Assembly: GCF_040183065.1 (NCBI RefSeq)
Contig: NC_091120.1
Span: 190,857,627-190,921,626 of the forward strand
Source of the DNA: Periplaneta americana
Lineage: Eukaryota; Arthropoda; Insecta; Blattodea; Blattidae
DNA: 64,000 bases
Direction: 5' to 3'
The translations under genes and the position numbers were made by a program. The notes beneath the pieces are model-generated. The model saw only the letters and a list, made by a program, of their open reading frames with translations. It had not been told where the DNA came from and ran no database searches. Positions 45,926 through 56,766 of the stretch are shown in pieces (the first letter of the stretch is position 1; each line of letters opens with the position of its first letter).

Positions 45926-47245
45926 ATGTATTTATTCACACTGCAATGGGTATATACCCGGTGGCAGTGGTAACTAATTACACTCAATAATGACAATAAT
46001 AAATTTATTAATTAAAATACAATTAATAATAATACTAATAATTAATACTAACAATAATTAATAATAATAATAATATTAATATTAATAATAACAGGGAACA
46101 TCCTAAATTAAATGAATCACGATCGCTTAAAATAACATTTAAAATAAATCTAATTTGTATCTTAAACCTAACTTAGAACTAAAACCCACGAGTATGACAT
46201 GTTCATATCTGCACAGTTCCTTTCAATACTACACTCATTTTGCTGTCAACTCACTCACTGCACTGGAACTACGACACATTTCACTGCTTCTATCCTGATT
46301 TTACTAACACTTCAAAGACATTTCACTGTTCAAATACTTTGCACTGCCACTATAAACTATAAAGCTTCACTGACAGGAACACGTTTCACTTACACAACAC
46401 ACTTCACTGACAACATAATTCTTCACTGATACAACACTTCAATAACAAAATATCATTTACACCCTTTAAATACTGTGTATAATTACCGTCTATTTGTAAA
46501 GTCCTTAAGCCTATTTTTAAATACATTTTTGGTTGTTGGTAAAGCCTTTAGTAAGTCTGCAAGTAAAGCATTCCAGTCCCTGATAGTACGATTGAGAAAA
46601 GAAAACTTTCCAATGTCCGTCCTCTGTCTTCTTTCCCTCAATTTATATGAGTGGTCGTTCCTTGAAGAGTAATTTGGCGGCTGCAACCTATTTTTTATTT
46701 CTCTCCAGGCAGGCTCACCTCTGTATGTTTTGAACAGTGCGCATAATCGAATTCGCGTTCTCCTGTCCGTGTGTGTGTCCCATTTTAATGGTGAATTTTT
46801 CCGACAACACTTGAGAGCCCGTTTTTGAATCTTTTCCAGTGTCTTAATATGTTCTAATCTGTAAGGATCCCAACATACAGCACCATATTCCATTACTGGA
46901 CGAACTAGTGATTTATGTGCAATCTCTTTGGATTTATCAGAGCCTTTTCTTAGTACCCTCACAGTCTAGTGTATACAGTCGTGAAGCTCAATATGTAGTA
47001 AATATGCAAACATTAGATAGTTGCTCACCACTAGGATCGCTAATATCGCCACATTACAGGCAATGCAAAATAGTACCGTCACAGTCTATTGTTTCTAGCA
47101 TCCCCAAAACTCAAGCTTCGTGACTGTATATAGTAGACTGTGGTACCCTCATCACAAAGTGTAACGCTCTCCATGCTTTTCCCGCTGTGTCTGTAACGTG
47201 TTCCCCCCAGCCGAGATCGCTGCTAAATGTTATTCCGAGCCATGC
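45926..47245 (-). mobile_element. L2/CR1-like LINE, 5'-truncated, split by a TIR element
   Basis: Minus-strand coding at 46483-46952 gives MRVLRKGSDKSKEIAHKSLV, then EYGAVCWDPYRLEHIKTLEK, then RTDIGKFSFLNRTIRDWNAL. This is the C-terminal part of a CR1/L2-group reverse transcriptase. The missing upstream residues (FSSDLGWGEHVTDTAGKAWR) are found in frame at 47160-47235, beyond a 183-bp insert. Downstream is a long 3' UTR with CAGTGAAG-like motifs, an AAT run and an end reading GCCACCGGGTATATACCCAT, then AATAAATACATAC. A second copy of that 3' end is at 55985. Confidence 0.88.
46960..47142. mobile_element. 183-bp TIR element inside the L2-like frame
   Basis: The ends are CACAGTCTAGTGTATACAGT at 46960 and, reverse-complemented, CACAGTCTACTATATACAGT at 47142; similarity continues to GAAGCT. 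The target GTACCCT is repeated at 46953-46959 and 47143-47149. Removing the element and one GTACCCT restores the L2 frame across FVMRVLRKG. A third copy of the left junction, TAGTACCGTCACAGTCTATT, lies inside the element at 47071. Confidence 0.85.
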
Positions 47246-47831
47246 ACTTAATAATTACAGAATGAATTATATATTTTTAAAATTTATTTTAATGTATTAT
47301 ATTGTTACCTTCAATCTGTTCAGTTATATCACTTACATCCTGTATATTGAAAGCTCAGAAATGAACTCTCCTCGATAAGCACGTATTGGTAGGAAATTTC
47401 TGATTGTAGTTGAAATGTGCAGCGGTGACGGGTTCATTAATGCCCTCCAGCCATTGAAAATACACTAAAAATAGAAATGAAACATAAACGTAGCTAATTA
47501 TAGAATCACAACAGATAAAGGAATACATCACGTAAGAGTATAAATTGCATTAATTGGCATGCAAAATAAAACTACATTTATAATTGATATTGCAATACCA
47601 TGCACAAAAAACGCTCAACGGAGAAAATTAATAAACTCACAACACTATCGCTAAAAATAAAACAACATGACATCGATAAGAGACAAATGACAAATGGTGA
47701 ACGTGGGTAAAGGGATATTTATCGAGTTACAAAAGCTGTACGTGCCTTATCATATGGAATTCTGCATCAGTTTTCAGATCTCATTACATTTAATTCTATT
47801 GAAATATGTCATGTAATATGTTTTTCGTTCA
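47246..47831. other. No recognised feature
   Basis: AT-rich; no supported feature. Confidence 0.4.
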
Positions 47832-49130
47832 TATTTAGAAAATAGATATCAAAAAATGAAAATTGACAATTATAATAACAATTATAAATTGATCGATATT
47901 GGAATTCCACAAGGTACAGTATTAGGACCAATCTTATTTATAATATATTATATTAATAATTTGTTGAAAATTGATCTAAAGAAATATAGTGGTAATATAT
48001 TTTCTTTCGCAGATAATACTGTGCTAACATTTGATGGGGAAAATTGGGATAAAACTTATTTAAATGCTAGCAATGGAATTGAAGTAGTGAAAAATTGGCT
48101 TGACTCTAATCTTCTGTTCTTAAATACTAATAAAACTACCTATTTTCCACTTTCTTTAACAACGAAAGGTTTACCTCCACCTATGAATAATTATAACTTA
48201 GTAATATATAATATTTCATGTAATGAATTAACAAATAATTATTGTAATTGCCCACATCTAAGACCTTCCACACAAGTCAAATATTTAGGAATTATTATAG
48301 ATCAGCATTTAGGCTACGTTGGGATAAACAAATTGATTTTATGTGTAGAAGTATAAGAACTACAATAATTTATACATTCATAATACTTCGAAATTTTATC
48401 ACTAAGGAGGCATTGAGAGAATAATATTATTAGCTTTAGTACAATCATTAATACAATATGGTATAATAAATTTGGGTGGTGTAGCATCATCTGTAATTAA
48501 TCTATTAATTTTATTATACAAAAGATTAATAAAAATTTGTCTAACTAAAAATATGGATTACCCAACAAATTTAATTTATACAGATTTTAAAGTATTAACT
48601 ATTGAAGAAATTTATAAATACAGTTTACAAACGTCATAATTAGGAACATTAAATCCAGACGTTTGCGATGGGTAGGGCATGTAGCACTTATGGGCGAATC
48701 CAGAAATGCATATAGAGTGTTAGTTGGGAGACCGGAGGGAAAAAGACCTTTGGGGAGGCCGAGACGTAGATGGGAGGATAATATTAAAATGGATTTGAGG
48801 GAGGTGGGATATGATGATAGAGACTGGATTAATCTTGCACAGGATAGGGACCGATGGCGGGCTTATGTGAGGGCGGCAATGAACCTTCGGGTTCCTTAAA
48901 AGCCATTTGTAAGTAAGTAAGTAAGTAAGTTTACTAACGTACTACCACAGAAATCAAATAAAACATAAATCTAATCGATATGAATATCGTACTCGAAGAC
49001 AAAAGTCTACTTTCTCATTAAATGAGCGTAATACAAGTGCAGCTCTTAAACATGGATGGGTGGAACGGAGTATACAGTACATGAGGATTGGCCACCAAAG
49101 AGAAACTGAGAGATAGAACTTAAAACTGAG
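47832..49130 (+). mobile_element. Jockey/CR1-group LINE fragment, split by RTE-1
   Basis: From 47832 the frame reads LENRYQKMKI, then IGIPQGTVLGPILFIIYYIN, then the active site as FADN (48009-48020). It continues as VVKNWLDSNLLFLNTNKTT and VKYLGIIIDQHL. The usual ADD has lost its second aspartate, so the enzyme would be inactive. After frameshifts near 48320 and 48420, coding-like sequence continues to YKYSLQT at 48634. It resumes beyond the RTE-1 insert at 48941 with NRYEYRTRRQK, then LKHGWVE. Both ends are truncated. Confidence 0.82.
48635..48927 (+). mobile_element. Short RTE-1 copy nested in the Jockey-like LINE
   Basis: It starts at CATAATTAGGAACATTAAAT and encodes the RTE-1 tail: RRLRWVGHVALMGESRNAYR, then GRPEGKRPLGRPRRRWEDNI, then MNLRVP and stop at 48897-48899. 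The tail is TAAG repeats. A 13-bp flanking duplication, AGTTTACAAACGT at 48622-48634 and AGTTTACTAACGT at 48928-48940, differs at one base. The host LINE frame continues across the site. Confidence 0.92.
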
Positions 49131-49159
49131 AGGATTCAATCCGGCATCGGAACTGGAAT

Positions 49160-49255
49160 CCGATGTGGCTTAGTGGATAAAGCGTCAGTACGTAGAGCTG
49201 AAAACTCGAGTTTGAGTCCCGGTGCTGGAGAGAATTTTTCTCCGTTCCACCCATC
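49160..49255 (+). mobile_element. tRNA-derived SINE fragment
   Basis: An A-box GTGGCTTAGTGGATAAAG and a B-box GTTTGAGTCCCGG at normal spacing, then GGAGAGAATTTTTCTCCG. The last bases, CTCCGTTCCACCCATC, are the reverse complement of 49054-49070 in the preceding LINE, a 17-base inverted repeat. Positions 49256-49876 show nothing supported. Confidence 0.7.
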
Positions 49256-49878
49256 TTCATCATATGAAAACGCAGAATTTCTGCACGGAACTATATGTAC
49301 TTCGGTACATCATAGTAATGGGATCCTATACAGATAAAATTGTCTTATTTTCTTGTAATACGATGACGTCACTCGTGAAGCCATGGAAATATAATTGTAA
49401 GTGGTTTTCCACGAGGTCCGCCTCGCTGTGGCCTCTATTCAACATGTCTCTATGTTCTTTTTTCAGATCCTATCTCCAGCCAGAACCAACTCTTCCTGAG
49501 TTCCTGTCCTATTTCCTTTCCTGATCCAATTTGAGCTGATGGAGCTGAACTCTGTACCTGGCGACCTGGAATAAAGCATCGGGAAGTAGCAAGAATTTAT
49601 TGCCTGATAGAGGCTGAGGATTAGGAGCCATCCCCAGCTTATTTTATGCCAGAAACACCTCAATATCCTATCTCGTGTTGAAATACTCGTACAACTTGGA
49701 CTATTACCAACAACAAAAAACTCACTCTTCCCAAAATCATGCCCTCATAGTCGGTCGAGCCATATTTAGTCATACCTCATAACCAATTGGCTAGTCTTAT
49801 AAATTGAGAAAACTCTTCCTGCTTGTGGGTCATTCCATGAAATTAGTAACCTGAGTTACCATACAAAATTAATTTATA

Positions 49879-50787
49879 CATGGGTTGGATAAAAAGTAAT
49901 GGCAACATTTCGATATTTCTGACATGGCTTTATTCACAAGGGTACAACATTTACGTACCTTCTATATAGTCGCCCCCCTTATTTATTACCTTTTGCCAAA
50001 TGTTTGGAAGGCGTCGTACACCATCAGCGCGTCCATCTTTGTTGATGTTGCGTATTGACCGCCCTAAAGCACGGATAAGTTCATCTCTGGTATTGTACCG
50101 AGTCTCTCGCAGTGGTTCTTTCACTTCGGTGAAAAGATCGTAATCGCATGGATCATATCGGGTGAGTACGGTGGATGTTCCAGTAGTCCGCGTTTTCCGT
50201 CTGCCTTGGAGATACAGCGTGGTGCAGTATTACCCCATCAATGTCATACGCCACAATGAACATCTCCTTCACAGCACTTTGTGTAGGGCGCACTTTCTTT
50301 GGACGAGGAGGACCGGGATGCTTCCATTCATTTGATTGGCGTTTCAAGTTTGGTTCATACGAGCGAGTCCAGGTTTCGTCCATAGCGACGATTCGTCCAA
50401 GAAAGTCGTCACCTTCCCCTTTGGTACCGGTGCAACAAGGCCTTCCCGGAACGCTTTAACCCATGATGCAACTGTGCGATATGGCAACGCTGCATCGCCA
50501 CATGCTTCACGCAGTCCCTGAAAACATTCTTGTGCACTATGACCTCGTGCCATTTCAATTTTGATCCAGGAACGTTGCTCTAGTTTTGTAAGGATGGTCT
50601 TAGGGCGCTCGCACTATCCCTATGAAAGTGAACGTTCTACACACTGCAGTAGATTGATGGAGTACTGTCGCCGCTGGCTACACTAACTCATCTAACAGTC
50701 CTTGTTCATGTCCACACAGCTGGCAACTCTCGAACGCACCATCGTCACGTGACAGCAGTGTTGCCATTACTTTTTATCCAACCTACG
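49879..50787 (-). mobile_element. Deleted mariner-family transposon
   Basis: The 28-bp terminal inverted repeats include GGTTGGATAAAAAGTAATGG and differ at two bases. TA target duplications lie at 49877-49878 and 50788-50789. Minus-strand transposase pieces remain: MARGHSAQECFQGLREACGD (helix-turn-helix region, from 50553), then DETWTRSYEPNLKRQ with a possible first catalytic Asp, then PRPKKVRPTQSAVKEMFIVA. The C-terminal piece has RYNTRDELIRALGRSIRNIN and NIWQKVINKGGDYIEGT. Two internal segments are missing, including the second catalytic region, so 909 bp remain of an expected 1.2-1.3 kb. It could still be mobilised in trans. Confidence 0.93.
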
Positions 50788-50789
50788 TA

Positions 50790-52937
50790 TTATTAAATTT
50801 ACGCTGTAATTACATAAATTTAAAACTTGTAAAATTGGAAAAGAGTAATTGAAATGTTATAAATATCTTGTAATTATCAGAACTTAATTACACGTAGAAA
50901 AACTGATGAATTGAGAATAAAATTCACTGCATGTAACCTGAATTACCATGGAATGGCCCTTGTGCGTTTTCGTGGCTTTTCTAGGCGCTAATCTGATGAG
51001 TCCTAAAAGAAACAGACCATGGACTTGTATCATCTTCTCTACACAATTTTGGCATTTTTCCCTAATTAAAACCGTTTGAAATCTTTTCGCATATTGTCTT
51101 CGGTACTCTGGAACAAGTTTACTCAAGCGTCAGTCTTATGGTGAAAGGGCTCGGACCCCTTCTCTCGCGAGGACTGCGGCACCCAAGCTCCACACTCGAT
51201 GTGCAGCCTTTTTACATCTTTGACGAACCTACCCTATTGTTCTGTCGAGCTTCAGCCCTTAGCTATTAGATTACATCCATTTTCGGCTTATCTCTTCAAA
51301 GTTCTGTAACATTCCTTCATATGCAACGGTGAAAAGACACTTTGTCTCAGCCACAAATTCACAAAAAAACGCGTTTTTGCTTACCTTTTAAATGTTTCCC
51401 CATTCATTCATTCCACATAATAGTCATAAGTGTATGGGTTATGTATACTCATATATGTACATGAATATTAAATAAAATACAGTACAAGGTTAAAGAAAAT
51501 AATAAAAGTACATATTTTATTTTATTACTTTAATTCGAGTATAAAGATATCCAGTGCTATTGGACAATGAGAAGACGCCTACAAATAGTTGTGCGGGTAA
51601 ATGGCGGTTACATTTGATTATTTGAGACCATTAATTATTACCAATTTTACCAACATTCAGTTTCTGAATTTTGAAGTAATAAATTGTCTTCAAAAACAAA
51701 ATTTTTCGCATCATTGTATATTGACCTCCATAAGATTTTAATTGAGCCTCAAAAAACACAATAAAAAGTCCTGCTCATCTTTAAAGTCTACTCTTTCCAG
51801 CAGTGTATTCATTATAAATTAATGTTATGTATTTCCGAAAATAGAGTATTTCTAATTTTGTGCCGTTTTCTTTTTTTGGCCCACTGTGTATATATTTTTA
51901 TTGTAGCCTAATGAATGCCTATATAATATAAGTTTTCCGGAGCTAAATATTCTGTAAATTATGTTGAACATGTTTATTATTTAAAAATAATTATAAAGAA
52001 AACATTAGGGTCTACTTGTGCTAAAAGCAACCCTGGGCCATAAGCTTGAAACGGTGGAACCAGGTGTACTAGTATGGCCGTCAAATTACCCATAGTTCAT
52101 CTCTTTTTCCGGTGTGTTTATCAGCTGTTTTATTCATATTATTACGATTACAAATTGTCTCGTGTTGTTAATATTTCAAAGTGTAGTCAAGTTCAGCAAA
52201 TGTTATTTTCTTTTTATAAATAAGCTAATATTCTGTTCGGCTTAACTGTAAAAATATGTCCGTTGATATCTCCCCCTATGTTTTAACATGTGAAAGAGTG
52301 CCAATATCCTTCTTGGTAAAAGAAAGAATGTGGAAATGAAATGTTCAGTCCATGTCACAACCGTAACACTTTTAATAAATATACAGTGAAATATACATTC
52401 ATATAATAATCTGTTAATACTCCAGTTACCTCCACATCCATTCTAAACTGTTTACGTGTTACCGAAACCGATAGTAACAAATGAATATTTGGCGATTGGC
52501 TGTATTTCGCGGAGAATTATGGGGCATAGAAGATGTAGTTTGACGTCATATCCATCGCACCGATTTCAAGCATATTTGCTTGGAGTGCTCCCTCCTTTCT
52601 TTTTATCCTCTCAGCCTAAAAGAGTACACTGCACCACTGTACGAAGGATTTATACCTAGAATGACTATATGATGATTTTTATTAAGATCTTATAAAATGG
52701 TTGCTCCACCTTCATTAAATTTATTAGGTTAAATTAGATTATTAAATGGTTTGGTTGGTTTCCACACAATCACAGTAACAACACTAACAACGAGCTCTTT
52801 CCAGTGTTTATGGCTTCCGTATTTACAGTCGTATTGTACCCATGCCTGGCCTATAGAGTTGTAATTTACTTTTAAGAACTTGTAAAAAACATTTCGACGT
52901 CGGAATATGTATGATAAGAACTTTCTTGTGTTAAATT
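50790..52937. other. No supported gene
   Basis: About 2.1 kb. A minus-strand frame at 50884-51126 (starting MSKLVPEYRRQYAKRF) is unrecognised. TTTTGGCCCACTGTGTA near 51876 resembles a Tc1-type end (CAGTGGGCCAAAA reversed), but no partner end was found. Confidence 0.35.
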
Positions 52938-54996
52938 TTAACGTACCTTGTTAACATGTTTCGACCTATTTTGGGTCATCTTCAGAACTGGTCGTTGTTG
53001 GTCTTGGCGCCTCTTGTTTCCTGTGAGGGTGCGTTCGTATTGTAGAGTCAAAGAGTATATGTGTTTTGAAATTGAGTTGTGTGTTGAGAATATCATTGGG
53101 GTGTGTTTTCGTGTGTCTGTATATTTCATATTGTTCTAGTGTGTTGAGTTTCTGGCTTTTTGGTTGGATGTGTTGTATTTCCATGTCTGTGTTGATGTCT
53201 CTGTAGGTATGGTTGGCATTTGTGATGTGTTCTGCATATGTGGAGGTGTTTTGTAATTTTGTTATGGCTGTGATGTGTTCTTTGTAAGGTGTTTGAAATG
53301 ATCTGCCCGTCTGTCCTATGTAGAAGTTGTTGCAGGTGTTACATTTGAGTTTGTATACGCCTGTGTGGTTGTATTTGTTTGTTTGTGTTGTTTGTGTGTT
53401 GAGATGTTTTTGTAGAGTGTTATTTGTTCTGTATGTTGTAGTTTAATTTCTTGAATGAGGTTGCAATTTTATGTGTGTTTTTGATTTCGTATGTTAGTGT
53501 GATGTATTTTTTTGTGTTCTTGTGTTTGTGTTGTATTCTTCTGTTTTTTGTGGTTTTGTTTTGTCTTACGTATTATGTTGTCTATTATGTTGGGGTTGTA
53601 TCCGTTTTCTTGTGCTATGTATTTGATTGTGTTTAGTTCTTCGTTGTAATCCTGTTGGTTCATTGGTATGTTGAGTAGTCTGTGTACCATTGTTCGGAAT
53701 GCAGCTTGTTTGTGTTGTGTGGGGTGGTTGGATGTGTTGTGTATGTGTGTTGTTGTTGTGGGTTTTCTGTATACTTTGAATGTGTGTTTGTTGTCTACTT
53801 TTGTTATTGTGATGTCTAGAAAATTTATGGATTTGTTGTTTTTAATTTCTAATGTGTAGTGTAGCTTTGGGTGTATTTTGTTTATGTTTTGATATAGGTT
53901 TTGGATCTGTCTTTTGTTTCCTTTGTATAGTATTAATATGTCATCTACGTATCTGTGCCATTATATCAGGGATGTCGAACAGCGCTCTCCAACTGTGAAA
54001 CGATTAAAACTGTTTCCTACCGTAGCTGAGCTGAAACGACAGTCAGTCAGCTGGCTGTAGCAGTGTTCTGTACGCAGTGTGTTTATCAACTCTGGCGGCT
54101 GGTATGGATGTGGAACGACGATTCAATAGTGAGTGGACAGATAAATATTTATTTATCTTAAAGGACGGAAATGCACATTGCTTAATATGTAGAAAAGAAC
54201 TTGGATACATTAGCCATCATAACATTACAAGGCATTTTAATTCTACACGTAATGCTGAAGCTTAGGGAACGGAAAAGTATCCGGTTTCACTCGTGAAAAG
54301 GCTGTAGAAGAATTAAAATGAAGATTGAATTCAGAAAACCTTCCATCATCATCATCATCATCATCATCGGGTGTTAGTAGAATAAGCTTGGTTCTTGCTA
54401 GCTACAAAATTTTTGAAATTATTGCAACGCCTTCAAAGCTATTTACTCACGGAGAATTTGTGAAAGGCTGTCTCATAGCTGTTGCAAAAGGAGTATGTCC
54501 GGAATACGTTAATGATTTTAAATCTATATGTTTGTCTCGTAATATTGTTGCAGAGCACATATCATAAATGGGAGATAACTTGGAGGAACAACTGATAGGA
54601 AGAATGAAAACTTTCACTTATTACTCACTATAGCTCTTGATGAAAGTATCGACCGGAAAGATACGGCGCAGCTAGCTACAATATATTCATAAGGAGTGTC
54701 GATTCAGATTTCAATGTTCATGGAGATCTTGTAGATGTCATTTCACTAAAGGAACTCGAGGAACAGATATTTTTGAATCTGTAACAAAAACTATGAACAA
54801 ATTTCAAGTCACGCTAAAAGTAATTAATTTTATACATCGAAACAGTTTACGTTTCTGAACTTGAAGTTGCACTGCTACAACACATACATACAAAGTTGAT
54901 ATTTTAAACACGATATCGACAACATTATTATTATGATTTATTTCCGTCACTAACGAACAACATTCATGGAATGACCCAGTAGATAAAACATTATTA

Positions 54997-55036
<40 letters not shown>

Positions 55037-55375
55037 CATCATCATCATAATTCATCCTCATGTAGACTACATTCTTTGTTTATCAGATTTCATCAAGTGC
55101 AAATCTAAACTGACTTCCTAATCAATTGGTAAGATGTATAAAAGTTATCAAAGTACCAGCCGCCGCAGTTTCTCTTTTGTTTACCATCATTCGGCCGGTC
55201 TGCCTGCTACCTGTGTTCAACCGTTGCACGGTAAGGGAGGAGCGAAGGCTCTGCAGTTCACAGCTCGAGAGCGCTGTTCGACATCCCTGCAATAACTTAT
55301 ATGATGTTGTCTGCGTGTTTGTTGTTGTCTGTGTTTAGTATGTATGTCTGTTCTATGTGGTGTAAGAATATTTCA
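52938..55375 (-). mobile_element. Penelope-like element, split by a hAT transposon
   Basis: Minus-strand fragments encode a reverse transcriptase with WHRYVDDILILYKG (YVDD at 53940-53951), then FRTMVHRLLNIPMNQQDYNE, then IAQENGYNPNIIDNII. The C-terminal GIY-YIG nuclease follows: GVYKLKC-TC--FYIGQTGRSFQ at about 53300-53365. RT plus a GIY-YIG nuclease is the hallmark of Penelope elements. The 3' end has KMTQNRSKHVNKV. Upstream RT residues, AEIFLHHIEQTYILNTDNN, lie at 55300-55375, on the far side of the hAT insertion. Frameshifts and stops make it inactive. Its base skew explains the GT-rich look of the plus strand. Confidence 0.85.
53967..55289 (+). mobile_element. hAT transposon remnant (GTF2IRD2-like transposase)
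   Basis: The ends CAGGGATGTCGAACAGCGCT at 53967 and its near reverse complement ending at 55289 form a 20+ bp inverted repeat. Inside, a BED-type finger is encoded at 54101-54264: RRFNSEWTDKYLFILKDGNA, then CLIC, then HNITRHF. A later segment at 54395-54567 gives SYKIFEIIATPSKLFTHGEF. This matches the domestication-prone hAT group related to GTF2IRD2/ZBED proteins. The catalytic core is missing or destroyed, and a TTA/TCA microsatellite (54988-55047) sits where the C-terminus should be. Target duplication on the minus strand is degraded (AGTTATTG against ATATAATG, five of eight). Confidence 0.82.
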
Positions 55376-55422
55376 GCATGTATGTATGTATGTATGTATG
55401 TATGTATGTATGTATGTATGTA
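55376..55422. repeat. (TATG)n microsatellite
   Basis: About 11 TATG units at the truncated 5' edge of the Penelope element, directly abutting the foldback element. Confidence 0.95.
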
Positions 55423-55982
55423 CAGAGGTGTGAAAATTATTAGAATAATCTTAATTTTAAAGGTTTTTTAATAGTTCCTTCACAAATATTCATTGAATTG
55501 ATGAATATTGGTATATAATATTAATATACTATATAGGATATATATACTACTAACAATGCCGGAAAGCATTGTTGTACATTTGTATTTTTCTTATTTTACA
55601 ATTGTTATGGGAATTCAGAAATTATAATATTATGTTGGCGGAATTGGAAACATCAAAAATTAATTAAGAAATGCTTTAAACAAATTGTTCTTTGCGTTTA
55701 CATTGTTGTGAAGGTTCAAATGAACGTATACATCTGTTTTGTGCATATAATTTTTTATGTTTCCAATTCCGCCAACATAATATAATTTCTGAATTCCCAT
55801 AACAATTGTAAAGTAAGAAAAATACCAATGTACAACATTGCTTTCCGGCATTGTTAGTAGTAAATATATCCTACATCAGTATAGTATTATATACCGATAT
55901 TCATCAATTCGATTAATATTTGTGAAGGAACTATTAAAAAACCTTTAAAATTAAGATTATTCTAATAATTTTCACACCTCTG
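55423..55982. mobile_element. 560-bp foldback MITE
   Basis: Two arms of about 235 bases are nearly perfect inverted repeats around a loop of roughly 90-100 bases. The ends are CAGAGGTGTGAAAATTATTA and its complement. The flanks are TA at 55421-55422 and 55983-55984, which is the Tc1/mariner target. The interior includes GGAATTCAGAAATTATAAT and AATGCCGGAAAGCATTG motifs in both arms. There is no coding capacity; the minus-strand frame at 55660-55851 lies across the loop and is incidental. Confidence 0.92.
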
Positions 55983-55984
55983 TA

Positions 55985-56112
55985 TATATGTATTTATTCA
56001 CACTGCAATGGGTATATACCCGGTGGCAGTGGTAACTAATTACACTCAATAATGACAATAATAAACTTATTAATTAAAAATACACTTAATAATAATACCA
56101 ATAATTAATACA

Positions 56113-56198
<86 letters not shown>

Positions 56199-56766
56199 GG
56201 GAATATCCTAAATTAAATGAAGCACGATCACTTAAAATAACATTTAAAATAAATCTAAGTTCGAACTAAAACCCACGAGTATGATATGTTCATATCTGCA
56301 CAAGTACCTTTCCACATTACACTCATTTCGCTGTCAACTCACTCACTGCACTGGAACTACGACACATTTCACTGATTCTATCCTGATTTCACTAACACTT
56401 CAAAAACATTTCACTGTTCAAATACTTTGCACTGCCATTATAAACTATAAAGCTTCCCTGACAGGAACACGTTTCACTGACACAACACACTTCACTGACA
56501 CAACATAATTATTCACTGATACAACTCTTCAATAACAAAATATCATTTACATCCTTTACATACTGTGTATAATTATCGTCTATTAGTAAAGTCCTTAAGC
56601 CTATTTTTAAATACGTTTTTGGTTGTTGGTAAAGCCTTTAGTAAGTCTGCAGGTAGATAGTACGATTGAGAAAAGAAAACTTTCCAGTGTCCTTCCTCTG
56701 TCTTCTTTCCCTCAATTTATAAGCGTGGTCGTTCCTTGAAGAGTAATTTGGCGGTTGCAACCTATG
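55985..56766 (-). mobile_element. L2/CR1-like LINE 3' end, copy 2
   Basis: It matches 45926-46700 in the same orientation: the 3' end TATTCACACTGCAATGGGTA, a longer AAT run (56118-56198), the same 3' UTR, and the last part of the RT frame (about 56575-56766). It has a 20-base deletion relative to copy 1 near 56655. It is 5'-truncated at 56766. The 3' end starts right at the foldback element. Confidence 0.88.

Noticed and set aside
51860..51900. A Tc1-type terminal repeat (CAGTGGGCCAAAA on the minus strand)
   Set aside because: I could not find a matching partner end within a few kilobases.
52938..53960. GT-rich strand-biased region as a possible recombination or telomere-like repeat
   Set aside because: The skew is explained by the A/C-rich coding strand of the Penelope element on the minus strand.
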